From contig NZ_WOXT01000001.1 of the NCBI RefSeq assembly GCF_009740395.1, positions 1-64,000 of the forward strand: a stretch of DNA of 64,000 bases. Direction: 5' to 3'. This stretch comes from Noviluteimonas gilva. Its GTDB lineage: Bacteria > Pseudomonadota > Gammaproteobacteria > Xanthomonadales > Xanthomonadaceae. How positions within the stretch are numbered: the first letter of the stretch is position 1; each line of letters opens with the position of its first letter. The notes under the pieces were generated by a model. It made no database searches and had not been told where the DNA came from. It saw only the letters and a list, made by a program, of their open reading frames with translations. The position numbers and the translations under genes are program-made. Positions 1 to 7,381 of this stretch are shown here, in pieces.

Positions 1-1
1 T

Positions 2-79
2 CGATCGAAAGCCAAACATGCCAAGCTCAGATACGTCGTTTCTGGTGCGAAAGCTCAACGCATTGCGCAAGGCAAATAG
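2..79 (+). CDS. C-terminal fragment of an unknown protein, cut by the window edge
   Basis: The second reading frame is open from the left edge to TAG at 77-79. It encodes a short, Lys/Arg/Ala-rich tail ending in SGAKAQRIAQGK. The composition looks like a genuine basic C-terminus, but 25 residues are too few to assign a family. The next gene starts less than 100 bases away, after a 30-bp palindromic repeat. It could also be a chance open frame. Confidence 0.3.
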   Translation, partial: RSKAKHAKLRYVVSGAKAQRIAQGK

Positions 80-108
80 TTAGGCGCAAAAATGCTGAGC
101 AGACCTCG

Positions 109-138
109 AATGTCCGCTTCTGGCCGAAAGCGGACACT
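109..138. repeat. 30-bp imperfect palindromic repeat, copy 1
   Basis: The arms AATGTCCGCTT and AAGCGGACACT face each other around a GGCC-containing centre. Two further copies of the same palindrome lie at 495-524 and 2527-2556, always between genes. It resembles the short dispersed palindromes of many proteobacterial genomes. This copy ends 28 bases before the start of the next gene. Confidence 0.75.
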
Positions 139-166
139 CCGGCTGCCGCTGTATCCTCAAGGCCGA

Positions 167-478
167 ATGGACAGTTGGCAGCCCGTAACGACAGCAGAAC
201 TCGCGGCCCTCCTCGAGGCCCAACTGGCGGATTGCTCGCTAGAGCAGAAGCAATTGTTCGAGCGCATAAAGGTCGCCCCACGGCTCGCTCCAATTGACCG
301 CAGTGGAAACGTCGAGCATGTCTTCGTAGTGGCCCAGGTCCGCGACCTCGCGCTGTATTACGAGGACGTTGAAGAGGGCTTCAACATTTCCCCGCTGGGA
401 CAGGGCGGGGAAATTGCCTCACCTGGCTCTGAGCAATGGGAACTGCGCCACGCGCTCTTGTATTTTGGCGCGACCTGA
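167..478 (+). CDS. hypothetical protein, 103 aa
   Basis: I do not recognise a family. The internal ATG at 167 is chosen because the longer frame (from 92) would translate the palindromic repeat at 109-138, and its extra N-terminus has no protein-like character. The product begins MDSWQPVTTAELAALLEAQL. It is acidic and mixed alpha/beta, with no signal peptide, membrane segment or cysteine motif, so a cytosolic location is likely. Base composition is less GC-biased than in the core genes further right, which fits an accessory gene. It sits with the next small gene in a repeat-flanked patch. The two could be a cassette, but that is only suggested by position. Confidence 0.55.
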   Translation: MDSWQPVTTAELAALLEAQLADCSLEQKQLFERIKVAPRLAPIDRSGNVEHVFVVAQVRDLALYYEDVEEGFNISPLGQGGEIASPGSEQWELRHALLYFGAT

Positions 479-494
479 CAATCCACGGTCTTCG

Positions 495-524
495 AATGAG
501 TGCTTTCGACCAAAAGCAGACATT
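495..524. repeat. 30-bp imperfect palindromic repeat, copy 2
   Basis: It has the same architecture as the copy at 109-138: AATGAGTGCTTTC, then GACC, then AAAAGCAGACATT. It lies in the short gap between the genes ending at 478 and starting at 593. It is more diverged from the shared pattern on its left arm. Confidence 0.65.
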
Positions 525-592
525 GGCCACCAGACTGAGCGGCGACCAAATCGGGCTAGCATCTCCGTGACGAGAAGATCTCGGGAAGGGCA

Positions 593-919
593 ATGACTCT
601 GACGCTTGGGCAAATGCACGATGCAACCCTTCTGGCGATTCGTTATGACTGGAGCGCTCGCAATTGCACGTTTGAGTTCGCAGGCGCTCCCAGCGCGCCA
701 GGTCCTTTCTGCATCCGCTTTGTCAGTGTGAGCGAGCTCGTGATTCCGGCCAACGAGACATGGGGGCCGTCGGAATCTGTCCTTGAGGTGGTGGATCACG
801 GGACTGGACGCTACGACTTCGTGATGCAGTCGGGAGACACCATCGCTGTTGTTACGGCGGACAAAGCGTTGAAGCCGACCTTCACTCAGGGGCGGCCACA
901 AGCTAATTTGGAGTCTTGA
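593..919 (+). CDS. small immunity-like hypothetical protein, 108 aa
   Basis: A cytosolic-looking protein without a signal peptide or membrane segment. It opens with a LGQMHDATLLAIRYDW segment and carries the string ETWGPSESV, then a QSGDTIAV strand. This 'HDATL...W...WGPS...QSGD' pattern is what I associate with small proteins found near polymorphic toxins as presumed immunity proteins; that is recalled and not checked. No toxin gene is visible beside it, but the left neighbour region is cut by the window edge. A purine-rich GGGAAGGGCA lies directly before the ATG and can serve as ribosome binding site. Its 3' end overlaps the convergent DUF1254 gene by 17 bases. Confidence 0.6.
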   Translation: MTLTLGQMHDATLLAIRYDWSARNCTFEFAGAPSAPGPFCIRFVSVSELVIPANETWGPSESVLEVVDHGTGRYDFVMQSGDTIAVVTADKALKPTFTQGRPQANLES

Positions 920-2366
920 CGACCGGCGGCGGTGCCCATTCGCCGCGCAGAAACGCTTCGCGCGGCGAGTAGAGGCGCATCAGCAACGTAAACGGCGCTT
1001 TGGCGACCGGCAGCCAATTTGCCTCTTTTCCGGGGCCGGGTGAATCCGCCTGGATGTAGATGTCGACGGAACCATCGCTGTTGGCCACAAGTTTGTCGCG
1101 GTCGCCGATCGCTTGGCGCTTCATCGGATTCGAAATGAAATACCCCTCCGCGTCGTATGCGGTCACCGACCAGAATGCATCGACAGGCGGCAACTTATCC
1201 ATTTCGAACCGAAGGACGTAGTTCGCATTACCGTCCAGCGAACGGCCTTCGCTATCGGTGGACAGGGCGGGATAGACCGCATCCTCTGGCAGATTCTCGC
1301 CGAGGCAGCACTGAGCGATGGCCGCGCGGTACAGGTAGTCGGTGCCGTACGTGCCGCTTCGCGTCGTGTAGACCCAACCCTTCCCACCTCTGCCAGCGGC
1401 CTTGTTGCCTTCGGCCAGGATCAGTGCTTTGCCGTCGGCGTAGCCCTGCTCGAATGCGGGCTTGATGGCGGCGGGAAGTTTGGATACGTCGAAGCTCTGA
1501 CCCACCTTTAACCCGACGCGTTCCAGGCGATGGAGGATTGGGTAATCGATCGGGTTGGGAGGGTTGTCCTTCAACAGTTCCGAAAAGCGGGCGAAGAAGG
1601 TCGTTGCATCCATCTTGTCCACGACTGCCGGCGGATCGGCCTTCATGTCGATGCCGAAATCCACGTTGCCCTTTGGCGGGGTGTAATCGCCCTTTCCCCA
1701 TGCAGAGAGCGGCCGAAGTTCGTAGCCGTTCTGCACCTTGTGGACGCTGTCGTAGTCGGTCACGCCATTGACCTGCGTTCGCCCGATGATCCACACGTAT
1801 CGCGTTGGGCTGCGGATCAATTCCAGGTCCGTCGGCACGTCGCCGCGCCAATCAGGGCCTGCCACGAGGAAGTGCCTGGCCGCCTGCTTGCCTGTGGTGC
1901 GCGTTCCGGGCACGGCGAATACGTCGCTCCACAAACTCAACATCGGCAACATGAAGTAGCGGTCGCTCGCTGGCACCGACAGCACCTGGGGCTCGCCCTT
2001 GAGGTCGAGAATGCCGTTGGAGTAGAGCGTGTCGACGTTCGTGCGAACGACGACGCGCGCGTTCGGATCGGCCATTTGCCGAACGTGGTGAAATTGATTT
2101 GGCGGCCCGTAAGCGTCGCCTGCCACGGGTTCGGCGAAGTTACTCAACTTCGAGATCGTCGCATGCGTCAGCACAAGCGGGTATGCGTAGATGTACGCAT
2201 CCTTGGCGATGTCCTGCGCCTCCTGCTCGGTCAGCGACGACACGGCGGCGGGATGGGTCGAAGACTCGCTCGGCGTGCCCGCTGCCGCCGTCTCACTTGG
2301 CGATTGGCGTGAACATGCAACGAGGGCCGCGAAGGCGACCAGGAACGGGAGGACATGCAAGCGCAT
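903..2366 (-). CDS. DUF1254/DUF1214 domain lipoprotein
   Basis: The 487-residue protein starts at ATG 2366, preceded by AAAGGA at good spacing. A longer frame runs upstream to 2507 but adds unstructured sequence before the signal peptide. Residues 1-18 form a lipoprotein signal ending in the lipobox ALVAC, followed by a Ser/Thr/Ala linker. The N-terminal half matches DUF1254 (the AYIYAYPLVL segment and a RTNVDTLYS motif). The C-terminal half matches DUF1214, with FWSVTAYD and the late RLYSP segment typical of the family. Members are periplasmic or outer-membrane-anchored proteins of unknown biochemical role. It stands alone between repeats and is convergent with the small gene at 593-919. Confidence 0.9.
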   Translation of the reverse strand: MRLHVLPFLVAFAALVACSRQSPSETAAAGTPSESSTHPAAVSSLTEQEAQDIAKDAYIYAYPLVLTHATISKLSNFAEPVAGDAYGPPNQFHHVRQMADPNARVVVRTNVDTLYSNGILDLKGEPQVLSVPASDRYFMLPMLSLWSDVFAVPGTRTTGKQAARHFLVAGPDWRGDVPTDLELIRSPTRYVWIIGRTQVNGVTDYDSVHKVQNGYELRPLSAWGKGDYTPPKGNVDFGIDMKADPPAVVDKMDATTFFARFSELLKDNPPNPIDYPILHRLERVGLKVGQSFDVSKLPAAIKPAFEQGYADGKALILAEGNKAAGRGGKGWVYTTRSGTYGTDYLYRAAIAQCCLGENLPEDAVYPALSTDSEGRSLDGNANYVLRFEMDKLPPVDAFWSVTAYDAEGYFISNPMKRQAIGDRDKLVANSDGSVDIYIQADSPGPGKEANWLPVAKAPFTLLMRLYSPREAFLRGEWAPPPVVKTPN

Positions 2367-2526
2367 CGCGTTTCCTTTGGAAAACGGCCGACACGGCGAT
2401 GTTGCTTGCGGGCAAGCCTGCCCCTCAACGGTACTTCTACTGGTCCGGTTGTCCGAAAAACTTCTCACGGGTGAGTTAGACGTCCACTTCGGGTCGTTAG
2501 CGGTCACTCTTGGCGGTGAGGCCGCG

Positions 2527-2556
2527 AATGTCTGCTTACGACCAGAAGGGGACGTT
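2527..2556. repeat. 30-bp imperfect palindromic repeat, copy 3
   Basis: AATGTCTGCTTACGACC then AGAAGGGGACGTT. This is the third member of the palindrome family seen at 109-138 and 495-524, here upstream of the DUF1254 gene. Confidence 0.65.
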
Positions 2557-3030
2557 CGACAAGCGCCTTCACGGGTCGTAGTCGTCGGTCACCGGACACG
2601 GGCGTCGGTAACTCTGTGGAGGATGCGTCGAACGCGTGACCCGTCGAGTCGCAAACGCATCGCTCCGGGCTGCGGGAGCCAAGTGCCGAATCGAACGGCC
2701 CAAGCGTCGGTTTGCGGAACCAAGCGTTCAAGTCGCCTACCCGAGCTTTCGGGGTACGGACCTGACCTGTCGGATGGTCGAATCCGAACTGTTGCTTCGC
2801 ACACTCGAAGGTCCGAATTGCCAGCGCGATTGTTTGGCTTGCAGACCCAAACCGCCACGTCGCCGACCTGATCGACCGAGTCGAGCAACCCGAAGCATTG
2901 CGTCGCCAACCCGAACCTCGCATTCCTGGATTCAATGCCCCGAGTCGTACACCGGCCGGACGCCAGGAGTATCCACAAGAACACACCACACATCCCCTGC
3001 CCCAACGACCAATTCCCCTGACGAGGCCAC
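2557..3030. repeat. non-coding tract of degenerate TTCGGGTTGGCGAC-like units
   Basis: No convincing gene occupies this stretch. Read on the minus strand it contains recurring, imperfect motifs such as TTCGGGTTGGCGAC, TTCGGGTTGCTCGAC, CGGTTTGGGTCTGC, TTCGGACCTTCGA and TTCGGATTCGACC, spaced a few tens of bases apart. Frames cross the region, but their translations are low-complexity echoes of the repeat and carry no recognisable domain. It lies between the DUF1254 gene and a hairpin-controlled small gene. Confidence 0.45.
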
Positions 3031-3069
3031 GGGAAAAAACTCCATCCACGCAACCGATGGAGTTTTCCC
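3031..3069 (+). promoter_or_regulatory. hairpin sequestering the Shine-Dalgarno of the 3070 gene
   Basis: The left arm (3031-3046) pairs with the right arm GATGGAGTTTTCCC (3056-3069), leaving a two-A bulge and a 9-base loop. The stem has 14 base pairs. The only ribosome binding site for the ATG at 3070 is GGAG at 3059-3062, seven bases before the start, and it lies entirely in the right arm. The stem ends at the base immediately before the ATG. A factor-independent terminator is less likely because no T-run follows and the coding sequence begins at once. Translational gating by a factor, ligand or temperature is an inference. Confidence 0.6.
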
Positions 3070-3546
3070 ATGCAACAAGACCTCGTTTCCATGGTGGTGA
3101 GCAAGGAACTGCAGGCCCAGCTCCTGCAGCTGATCCAGCAGATCAAGGATCTGCTTCCCGACCTGATCTCGCTGGAATCCGGCCAACGGCGTTCGCACTT
3201 GATGATGGGACCGGGAAGCGATCGCTACGTGCGTGTCTCGCTGACGGCAATGGCGCAGAACCCGGACATCCTCCCGCGCAGCATCGACATCAACGCCGCC
3301 CTCGCCGACCTGGAGGCGATGGACAACCTGACGGTGGTCCTCAAGGCGATGCAACACCTGACGGGCATGATCGAGGACACCGTCGCGGCGCTGGGCAGCG
3401 ACGCGATGGTGACGGCCAACCTCGGTTACGGACTGATGCAAACCGTCGGCAAGGCGGCGGGCCTGGAGGAAGTCGTCAAGGAACTCAGCTACCGCCACGC
3501 GCGCAAGCGTAGGAAAAAAACGACGCCGGATTCTCCAGGCGAATAA
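3070..3546 (+). CDS. hypothetical helical protein, 158 aa
   Basis: I do not recognise a named family. The protein is almost wholly alpha-helical by eye, with an amphipathic N-terminal stretch (LVSMVVSKELQAQLLQLIQQ), a conserved-looking central segment (SHLMMGPGSDRYVRVSL), and a second helical pair around residues 75-135. The tail is basic and Lys/Arg-rich (RKRRKKTTP). There is no signal peptide. It loosely resembles phasin-like or DUF1641-like helical bundles, but I cannot support either name. The start is fixed by GGAG seven bases upstream, inside the stem at 3031-3069, so expression is probably controlled at translation. Confidence 0.65.
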   Translation: MQQDLVSMVVSKELQAQLLQLIQQIKDLLPDLISLESGQRRSHLMMGPGSDRYVRVSLTAMAQNPDILPRSIDINAALADLEAMDNLTVVLKAMQHLTGMIEDTVAALGSDAMVTANLGYGLMQTVGKAAGLEEVVKELSYRHARKRRKKTTPDSPGE

Positions 3547-3582
3547 GGGCAAGAGCGGACGAGTGATGGGACGCGTCCGTTG

Positions 3583-3663
3583 AATCGTGCGTCTGCGTCT
3601 GGTTACTCCGCCGGGGGGCGCAGGCGCACGATTCGGTTTGGAGTTTCAAAGCTCCGAGCCGAA
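3583..3663. terminator. two nested/adjacent hairpins downstream of the 3070 gene
   Basis: The first is a 15-bp stem with arms AATCGTGCGTCTGCG (3583-3597) and CGCAGGCGCACGATT (3619-3633) and one G-T pair. The second has arms TTCGGTTTGGAG (3632-3643) and CTCCGAGCCGAA (3652-3663), with two G-T pairs and an 8-base loop. The two stems share two bases at 3632-3633, so they may be mutually exclusive. Neither is followed by a T-run, so a classical intrinsic terminator is not certain. Confidence 0.45.
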
Positions 3664-3816
3664 GAGAAGCGTCAAACGCATGCCCTCTGCGTCGGGAGGG
3701 GGCGAATACAAGACCTCGCAAGAGGGAATCAGTCCACCGGATCTTTGGCCCGGCTTTGAACCTCCCGACACCTTGCGTCGCAATGGCGCAGGGTCAACTT
3801 CATTGGAGGAATTGCC

Positions 3817-4086
3817 ATGTCCCACGCCAACGGCGCGCCGCAGCGCGAGCCCGCCATTTATGCCATTCCGGAAGCTGCCCATCGCGAACTCATCGACGTT
3901 CGCAACCAACTGCAGCTCATGGCGCAACTCACCACGGCCGCCGCATGCAACAGCGCGCAAGTCGCGCGCCTGCGCCCGGATGCACTTGCGTGGTGCTTCT
4001 CGCGCTTGCAATTCGATCTCGACGCAATCATCGCCCGGGTGCGTTCACCGGCCAAGGCAAAAAAAATACCCCGGGCGCATGCGTAA
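3817..4086 (+). CDS. XAC0095-like small protein, 89 aa
   Basis: A small cytosolic protein with the segments IYAIPEAAHRELIDVRNQLQ and LRPDALAWCFSRLQFDLDAI. The spacing of an N-terminal 'Y.IPE.AH..L...R.QL.LMA.L' helix and a C-terminal 'L.PDALA.CF..L...LD.II' helix matches what I recall of the XAC0095 family, which is largely confined to Xanthomonadaceae and has no known function. The start at 3817 is supported by GGAGG six bases upstream. The C-terminal residues are Lys-rich. It supports the taxonomic placement of the window. Confidence 0.7.
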   Translation: MSHANGAPQREPAIYAIPEAAHRELIDVRNQLQLMAQLTTAAACNSAQVARLRPDALAWCFSRLQFDLDAIIARVRSPAKAKKIPRAHA

Positions 4087-4179
4087 GCAGAGGCGGGTCC
4101 GGGGTGTACGGAAGCAAGGCTAATGCAAGGCGCATGAATTTGCTAGCGACGCTCACGCCTCGCCCGCCGTCATCTTCAA

Positions 4180-4746
4180 TCACCGTCGATAGCAATGACG
4201 CGCGTGATCGTTGACGATGCCGACCGCTTGCATCCAGGCGTACACGATCGTGGGGCCGACGAACTTGAACCCGCGCTTCTTGAAATCCCTGGCGATGCGC
4301 TCGGAGAGTTCTGAACTCACGGGGACGTGCAAGCCGTCCCCGCGCAAGGACTTGCCTTCGGTGAAGGACCAGCACAGATCGCTGAAGTGTTCGCCTCGCT
4401 GCGCCATCTCGCAGTAGATCTGCGCGCCGCGGATCGTGGCCTCGATCTTCGCCCTGGCACGGATGATCCCGGGATCGGCCATGAGCCGAAGAATGTCCTT
4501 GTCATCGAACCGCGCGACCTTGGCCGGGTCGAAGTGCGCGAACGCCTTGCGAAACGCCTCGCGTTTGCGCAGCACGATGATCCATGACAGGCCCGCCTGG
4601 AATCCCTCGAGCATCAGGGTCTCCCAGAGCAGGCGCGAGTCCCGGATCGGCACGCCCCACTCGGTGTCGTGGTAGTCGAGCATGAGCGGGTCGCTTTCGC
4701 ACCACGCGCAGCGGCGAAGGGGCTTGGTGGAGGTCGTGCCTGCCAT
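4180..4746 (-). CDS. tag: DNA-3-methyladenine glycosylase I
   Basis: Removes 3-methyladenine from alkylated DNA as the first step of base excision repair in the cytosol. The 188-residue product has the family signature throughout: RRCAWCESDPLMLDYHDTEW near the N-terminus (zinc-binding Cys and His plus the conserved DxEWG), the LMLEGFQAGLSW helix, and GFKFVGPTIVYAWMQAVGIVNDH near the end, whose late His residues complete the zinc site. Length is normal for Tag. It lies alone, downstream of tRNA-Lys on the same strand and separated from it by hairpins. Confidence 0.97.
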   Translation of the reverse strand: MAGTTSTKPLRRCAWCESDPLMLDYHDTEWGVPIRDSRLLWETLMLEGFQAGLSWIIVLRKREAFRKAFAHFDPAKVARFDDKDILRLMADPGIIRARAKIEATIRGAQIYCEMAQRGEHFSDLCWSFTEGKSLRGDGLHVPVSSELSERIARDFKKRGFKFVGPTIVYAWMQAVGIVNDHARHCYRR

Positions 4747-4857
4747 CGCAATCCTGATCTCGACTGGGGGCCGAAGGCTGCGTCTAACGTAACTGATGTC
4801 CGCTCAGGGTGCCGAGCGCTTGCGAGGCCACAACGAGGCATTCCGTCTGGTGGAACA

Positions 4858-4878
4858 GCCCCTTTTAGTAAAAGGGGC
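4858..4878. terminator. GC-clamped A/T hairpin between tRNA-Lys and tag
   Basis: A perfect small hairpin with arms GCCCCTTTT and AAAAGGGGC and a three-base loop. On the minus strand it lies between the tRNA and the start of tag, so it may end the tRNA transcript. No T-run follows. Confidence 0.4.
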
Positions 4879-4916
4879 GCGCGACAGCGGGGGTTATTGG
4901 CCTGCAAGGCCGGGCC

Positions 4917-5001
4917 CCGACATTTGCGCAGCGAATGTTGGGCAGGTCATTCGTGCAGCGAATGACCCCCACCAGCCCGCGCGTTCAGCGCGAGCTGGTG
5001 G
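4917..5001 (-). repeat. three consecutive hairpins in the tRNA-Lys trailer
   Basis: Reading away from the tRNA on the minus strand: a 14-bp stem with one mismatch (4969-4982 with 4988-5001) uses the tRNA 3' end, including the encoded CCA, as one arm. It is followed by a perfect 9-bp stem GGTCATTCG/CGAATGACC (4945-4953 with 4959-4967) with a 5-base loop, and then a related imperfect stem at about 4917-4940. The last two share the core CATTCG-loop-CGAATG, so they look like repeats of one unit. Confidence 0.55.
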
Positions 5002-5071
5002 GCCGTGATGGATTCGAACCATCGACCAGCGGATTAAAAGTCCGATGCTCTACCGACTGAGCTAACGGCCC
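4996..5071 (-). tRNA. tRNA-Lys (anticodon UUU)
   Basis: On the minus strand the 76-base gene starts GGGCCGTTAGCTCAG and has an acceptor stem GGGCCGT/ACGGCCC. The anticodon loop CTTTTAA sits on a CGGA/TCCG stem, and the T-loop is GGTTCGAATCC. The 3' CCA is encoded (4996-4998). The TTT anticodon reads lysine AAA/AAG codons. The sequence closely follows the proteobacterial tRNA-Lys pattern. Confidence 0.98.
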
Positions 5072-5113
5072 ACATGTTTCAGACGCGGCGCCCTTGGGCG
5101 CGCGGTGCGCATT

Positions 5114-5797
5114 CTAGCTTACGTAGCGTGTCGGGTCGTCTACGCCCGCAGCGGCGAATCCTTCGGCCCGCAGCCGGCAGGCGTCGCAATGCCCGCACGC
5201 CCGCCCTTCCGCATCGGCCTGGTAGCAGGACACCGTCTGCGCAAAATCCACGTCCAGGCGCATGCCTTCACGCACGATGTCGGCTTTCGACATGCGCAGC
5301 AGCGGTGCATGCACGCGGATGCCGGCGCCTTCGACGCCCGCTTTCGTCGCGACGTTCGCGAGTTTCTCGAACGCTTCGATGAATTCGGGGCGGCAGTCGG
5401 GATAGCCGGAGTAATCGACGGCGTTGACGCCGCAGAAGATGTCCGCGGCGCCCAGCACTTCGGCCCAACCCAGCGCCACCGACAGCATGATCGTGTTGCG
5501 CGCGGGCACGTAGGTGACGGGGATGCCGGGGCCGCCGGATTCGGGGACGTCGATGTCGGCGTCGGTCAGTGCGCTGCCGCCGATCGAGCGCAGGTCGACG
5601 ACCACCGTCTTGTGCGCGGCGGCACCGAGGGTGCTCGACACGCGGTCGGCGGCGTCGAGTTCGCTCGTGTGGCGTTGGCCGTAGCGCACGCTCATCGCAT
5701 ATGTTTCGAAGCCCATTTCGTGGGCGATCGCGAGCACGACGGCGGAGTCCATGCCGCCGGAGACGAGGACGACGGCGCGTTTCGATTCACGATTCAA
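5114..5797 (-). CDS. queC: 7-cyano-7-deazaguanine synthase
   Basis: Converts 7-carboxy-7-deazaguanine and ammonia to preQ0 with ATP, in the queuosine pathway for tRNA wobble modification. The 227-residue product has the PP-loop [14 protein letters not shown] at residues 9-22, a YGQRHTSEL segment, and the [11 protein letters not shown] motif. The C-terminal zinc-binding cysteine cluster is [20 protein letters not shown]. The start overlaps the stop of queE by 4 bases, so the two are translationally coupled and act on consecutive steps. The tRNA-Lys gene lies immediately downstream. Confidence 0.98.
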   Translation of the reverse strand: MNRESKRAVVLVSGGMDSAVVLAIAHEMGFETYAMSVRYGQRHTSELDAADRVSSTLGAAAHKTVVVDLRSIGGSALTDADIDVPESGGPGIPVTYVPARNTIMLSVALGWAEVLGAADIFCGVNAVDYSGYPDCRPEFIEAFEKLANVATKAGVEGAGIRVHAPLLRMSKADIVREGMRLDVDFAQTVSCYQADAEGRACGHCDACRLRAEGFAAAGVDDPTRYVS

Positions 5798-6480
5798 CGG
5801 CCGGGCTCCTCGCCCCAGAGGGCTTTGTGCAATTGCGTTTGGAAGCGCACGGGCAGGCGCGCTTCGACGATCCAGTCGGCGAGTGCGCGCGGGGTGATCT
5901 GCGCGTGGCTCGGAGAGAAGAGGACGTCGCAGCGTTCATGGATGCTGTGTTCGAACAACACCTTGTACGCCCAGTCGAAATCTTCGCGGCTGCAGATCAC
6001 GAATTTCACCTGGTCGTGCGGCGTGAGCAGCGGGAGGTTGTCCCACAGGTTGCGTTCGACTTCGCCCGAGTCCGGTGTCTTGATGTCGACGATGCGCGAG
6101 ACGCGCGTGTCGACGTCGCTGATGTCGATCGCGCCGGAGGTTTCCAGCGACACGACGTAACCGGCATCGCAGAGTTTCGACAGCAGGCCGATCACGCGCT
6201 TCTGCGAGAGCGGTTCGCCACCGGTGACGCAGACGTGGCGGACGCCGTGCTTGGCGACCTCAAGCAGGATCGCGTCAATGTCCCACCACTCGCCGCCAAA
6301 GAACGCGTACGTGGTGTCGCAGTAGCGGCAGCGCAGCGGGCAGCCGGTGAGGCGGACGAACACGGTCGGCCAGCCTGCATCGCGGGCTTCGCCCTGCAGG
6401 GACAGGAAGATTTCGGTGAGCTTGAGGCGCTCCGCCTGGGCGGCGGGGGCCGCATCGGTGGCGGGGTGGACGGCGGACAT
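5794..6480 (-). CDS. queE: 7-carboxy-7-deazaguanine synthase (radical SAM)
   Basis: A radical SAM enzyme that contracts the 6-carboxy-tetrahydropterin ring to 7-carboxy-7-deazaguanine. The 228-residue protein has the substrate-loop [20 protein letters not shown] followed by the cluster motif [14 protein letters not shown] (three cysteines with 3 and 2 residue gaps). VTGGEPL is next, where the glycines bind SAM. It is first of a two-gene queE-queC unit. QueD is not in the window. I saw no preQ1 riboswitch-like aptamer in the 97 bases upstream. Confidence 0.97.
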   Translation of the reverse strand: MSAVHPATDAAPAAQAERLKLTEIFLSLQGEARDAGWPTVFVRLTGCPLRCRYCDTTYAFFGGEWWDIDAILLEVAKHGVRHVCVTGGEPLSQKRVIGLLSKLCDAGYVVSLETSGAIDISDVDTRVSRIVDIKTPDSGEVERNLWDNLPLLTPHDQVKFVICSREDFDWAYKVLFEHSIHERCDVLFSPSHAQITPRALADWIVEARLPVRFQTQLHKALWGEEPGR

Positions 6481-6531
6481 GGGGCGATTTTACAGGGCGC
6501 GCCCTGATTGCGCGGCGACCGGGAAGTGGGA

Positions 6532-6554
6532 GCCAGGGGGCAACGCCCCCTGGC
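6532..6554 (-). terminator. hairpin after the tol-pal operon
   Basis: A perfect 10-bp stem, GCCAGGGGGC (6532-6541) with GCCCCCTGGC (6545-6554) and a 3-base loop, lies 24 bases past the stop of cpoB on the minus strand. There is no T-run, so it is terminator-like and may act as a 3'-end stabiliser. Confidence 0.5.
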
Positions 6555-6577
6555 GACCCCATGGGCTCAGCGCGGGC

Positions 6578-7378
6578 TTAGCGGACCTTGCCCAGCTGGA
6601 TCGCGCGGAGGCGGTCGTCGGCCGTGCGGGCGGCGTCGGTGCCGGGGTACTGCTGGGTGACGCGGGCCAGGGTGGCTTCCGCGGCCTCCATCTGCTTCAG
6701 GCCCAGCTGCGACAGGCCGACCTTGAGCAGCGCGCCGGCGGCCTTGTCGTGCGTCGGGTACTGGGTGAGCAGGCTCTGGAACTGTTCCTGCGCCAGCTCG
6801 TAATTCTGCGTGACGTAGTAGCTCTCGCCCAGCCAGTACAGCGCGTTGGGCGCGTACGTGCCGGCGGGATAGTCGCGCAGGAATTGCTGGAAGCGCTGCG
6901 CCGACTGCACGTAGTCGCCGGCCTTCAGCACGTCGAACGCCGCGTTGTAGGCGGTGCGCTCGTCGGCCGATTGCGCGACGCGGCCGGCGTCGCCCTTCAC
7001 GGTCGGCGGGCGTTCGGTGGCCACCGTCGCGCCGCGCGTCGCGGTGGATGCGCTGGCCGGGCCCGCGGGCACAGTCGTCGCACCACCACCGGTTTCGATT
7101 CGCGCCAGGCGCGCATCGAGATCGCCCCAGCGCGCGTCGTAGTCGGCCTTCATCTGTGCATTGAGCTGTTGCGCTTCTTCCAGTTGCGACCGCAGCGCCG
7201 TCACTTCCGAGCGCAGTTGCTGCACCTGGTTGAGCAGATCGACGTTGCCGGTGTTGTTCGCGGCCTGCTGTTCGAGCGCGCCCACGCGATCGGCCAGGCT
7301 GGGCGCGCGTTGCGCGAACGCGGGCGCGGCGGCCACGAGGGCCGCCGCGAGTGCGAGAAAGGCGAACGGGCGCCGCAT
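6578..7378 (-). CDS. cpoB: Tol-Pal accessory protein CpoB/YbgF
   Basis: A periplasmic protein that coordinates Tol-Pal with peptidoglycan synthesis at the division site. The 266-residue product has a signal peptide (ALAAALVAAAPAFA), and a coiled-coil trimerisation stretch around residues 30-85 (LADRVGALEQQ ... LRSQLEEAQQLNAQM). A Thr/Ala/Pro linker leads to C-terminal TPR units (AYNAAFDVLKAGDYVQSAQRF, NALYWLGESYYVTQNYELAQ, ALLKVGLSQLGLKQMEAA). It is the last gene of the tol operon, 3 bases after pal, the usual position. Confidence 0.96.
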   Translation of the reverse strand: MRRPFAFLALAAALVAAAPAFAQRAPSLADRVGALEQQAANNTGNVDLLNQVQQLRSEVTALRSQLEEAQQLNAQMKADYDARWGDLDARLARIETGGGATTVPAGPASASTATRGATVATERPPTVKGDAGRVAQSADERTAYNAAFDVLKAGDYVQSAQRFQQFLRDYPAGTYAPNALYWLGESYYVTQNYELAQEQFQSLLTQYPTHDKAAGALLKVGLSQLGLKQMEAAEATLARVTQQYPGTDAARTADDRLRAIQLGKVR

Positions 7379-7381
7379 CGC

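Noticed and set aside
79-85. GTTAGGC, resembling the 3' core of an integron attC site
   Set aside because: A single 7-base core is expected by chance; no partner core, stem structure or integrase is visible near it.
4790-4860. Possible third copy of the structured repeat (GAGGCCACA and TCTGGTGGAA strings)
   Set aside because: Only short strings match and the stem is absent, so relationship to copies A and B cannot be supported.
6481-6577. preQ1 riboswitch upstream of queE
   Set aside because: The interval holds GC-rich hairpins but no aptamer-like pattern.
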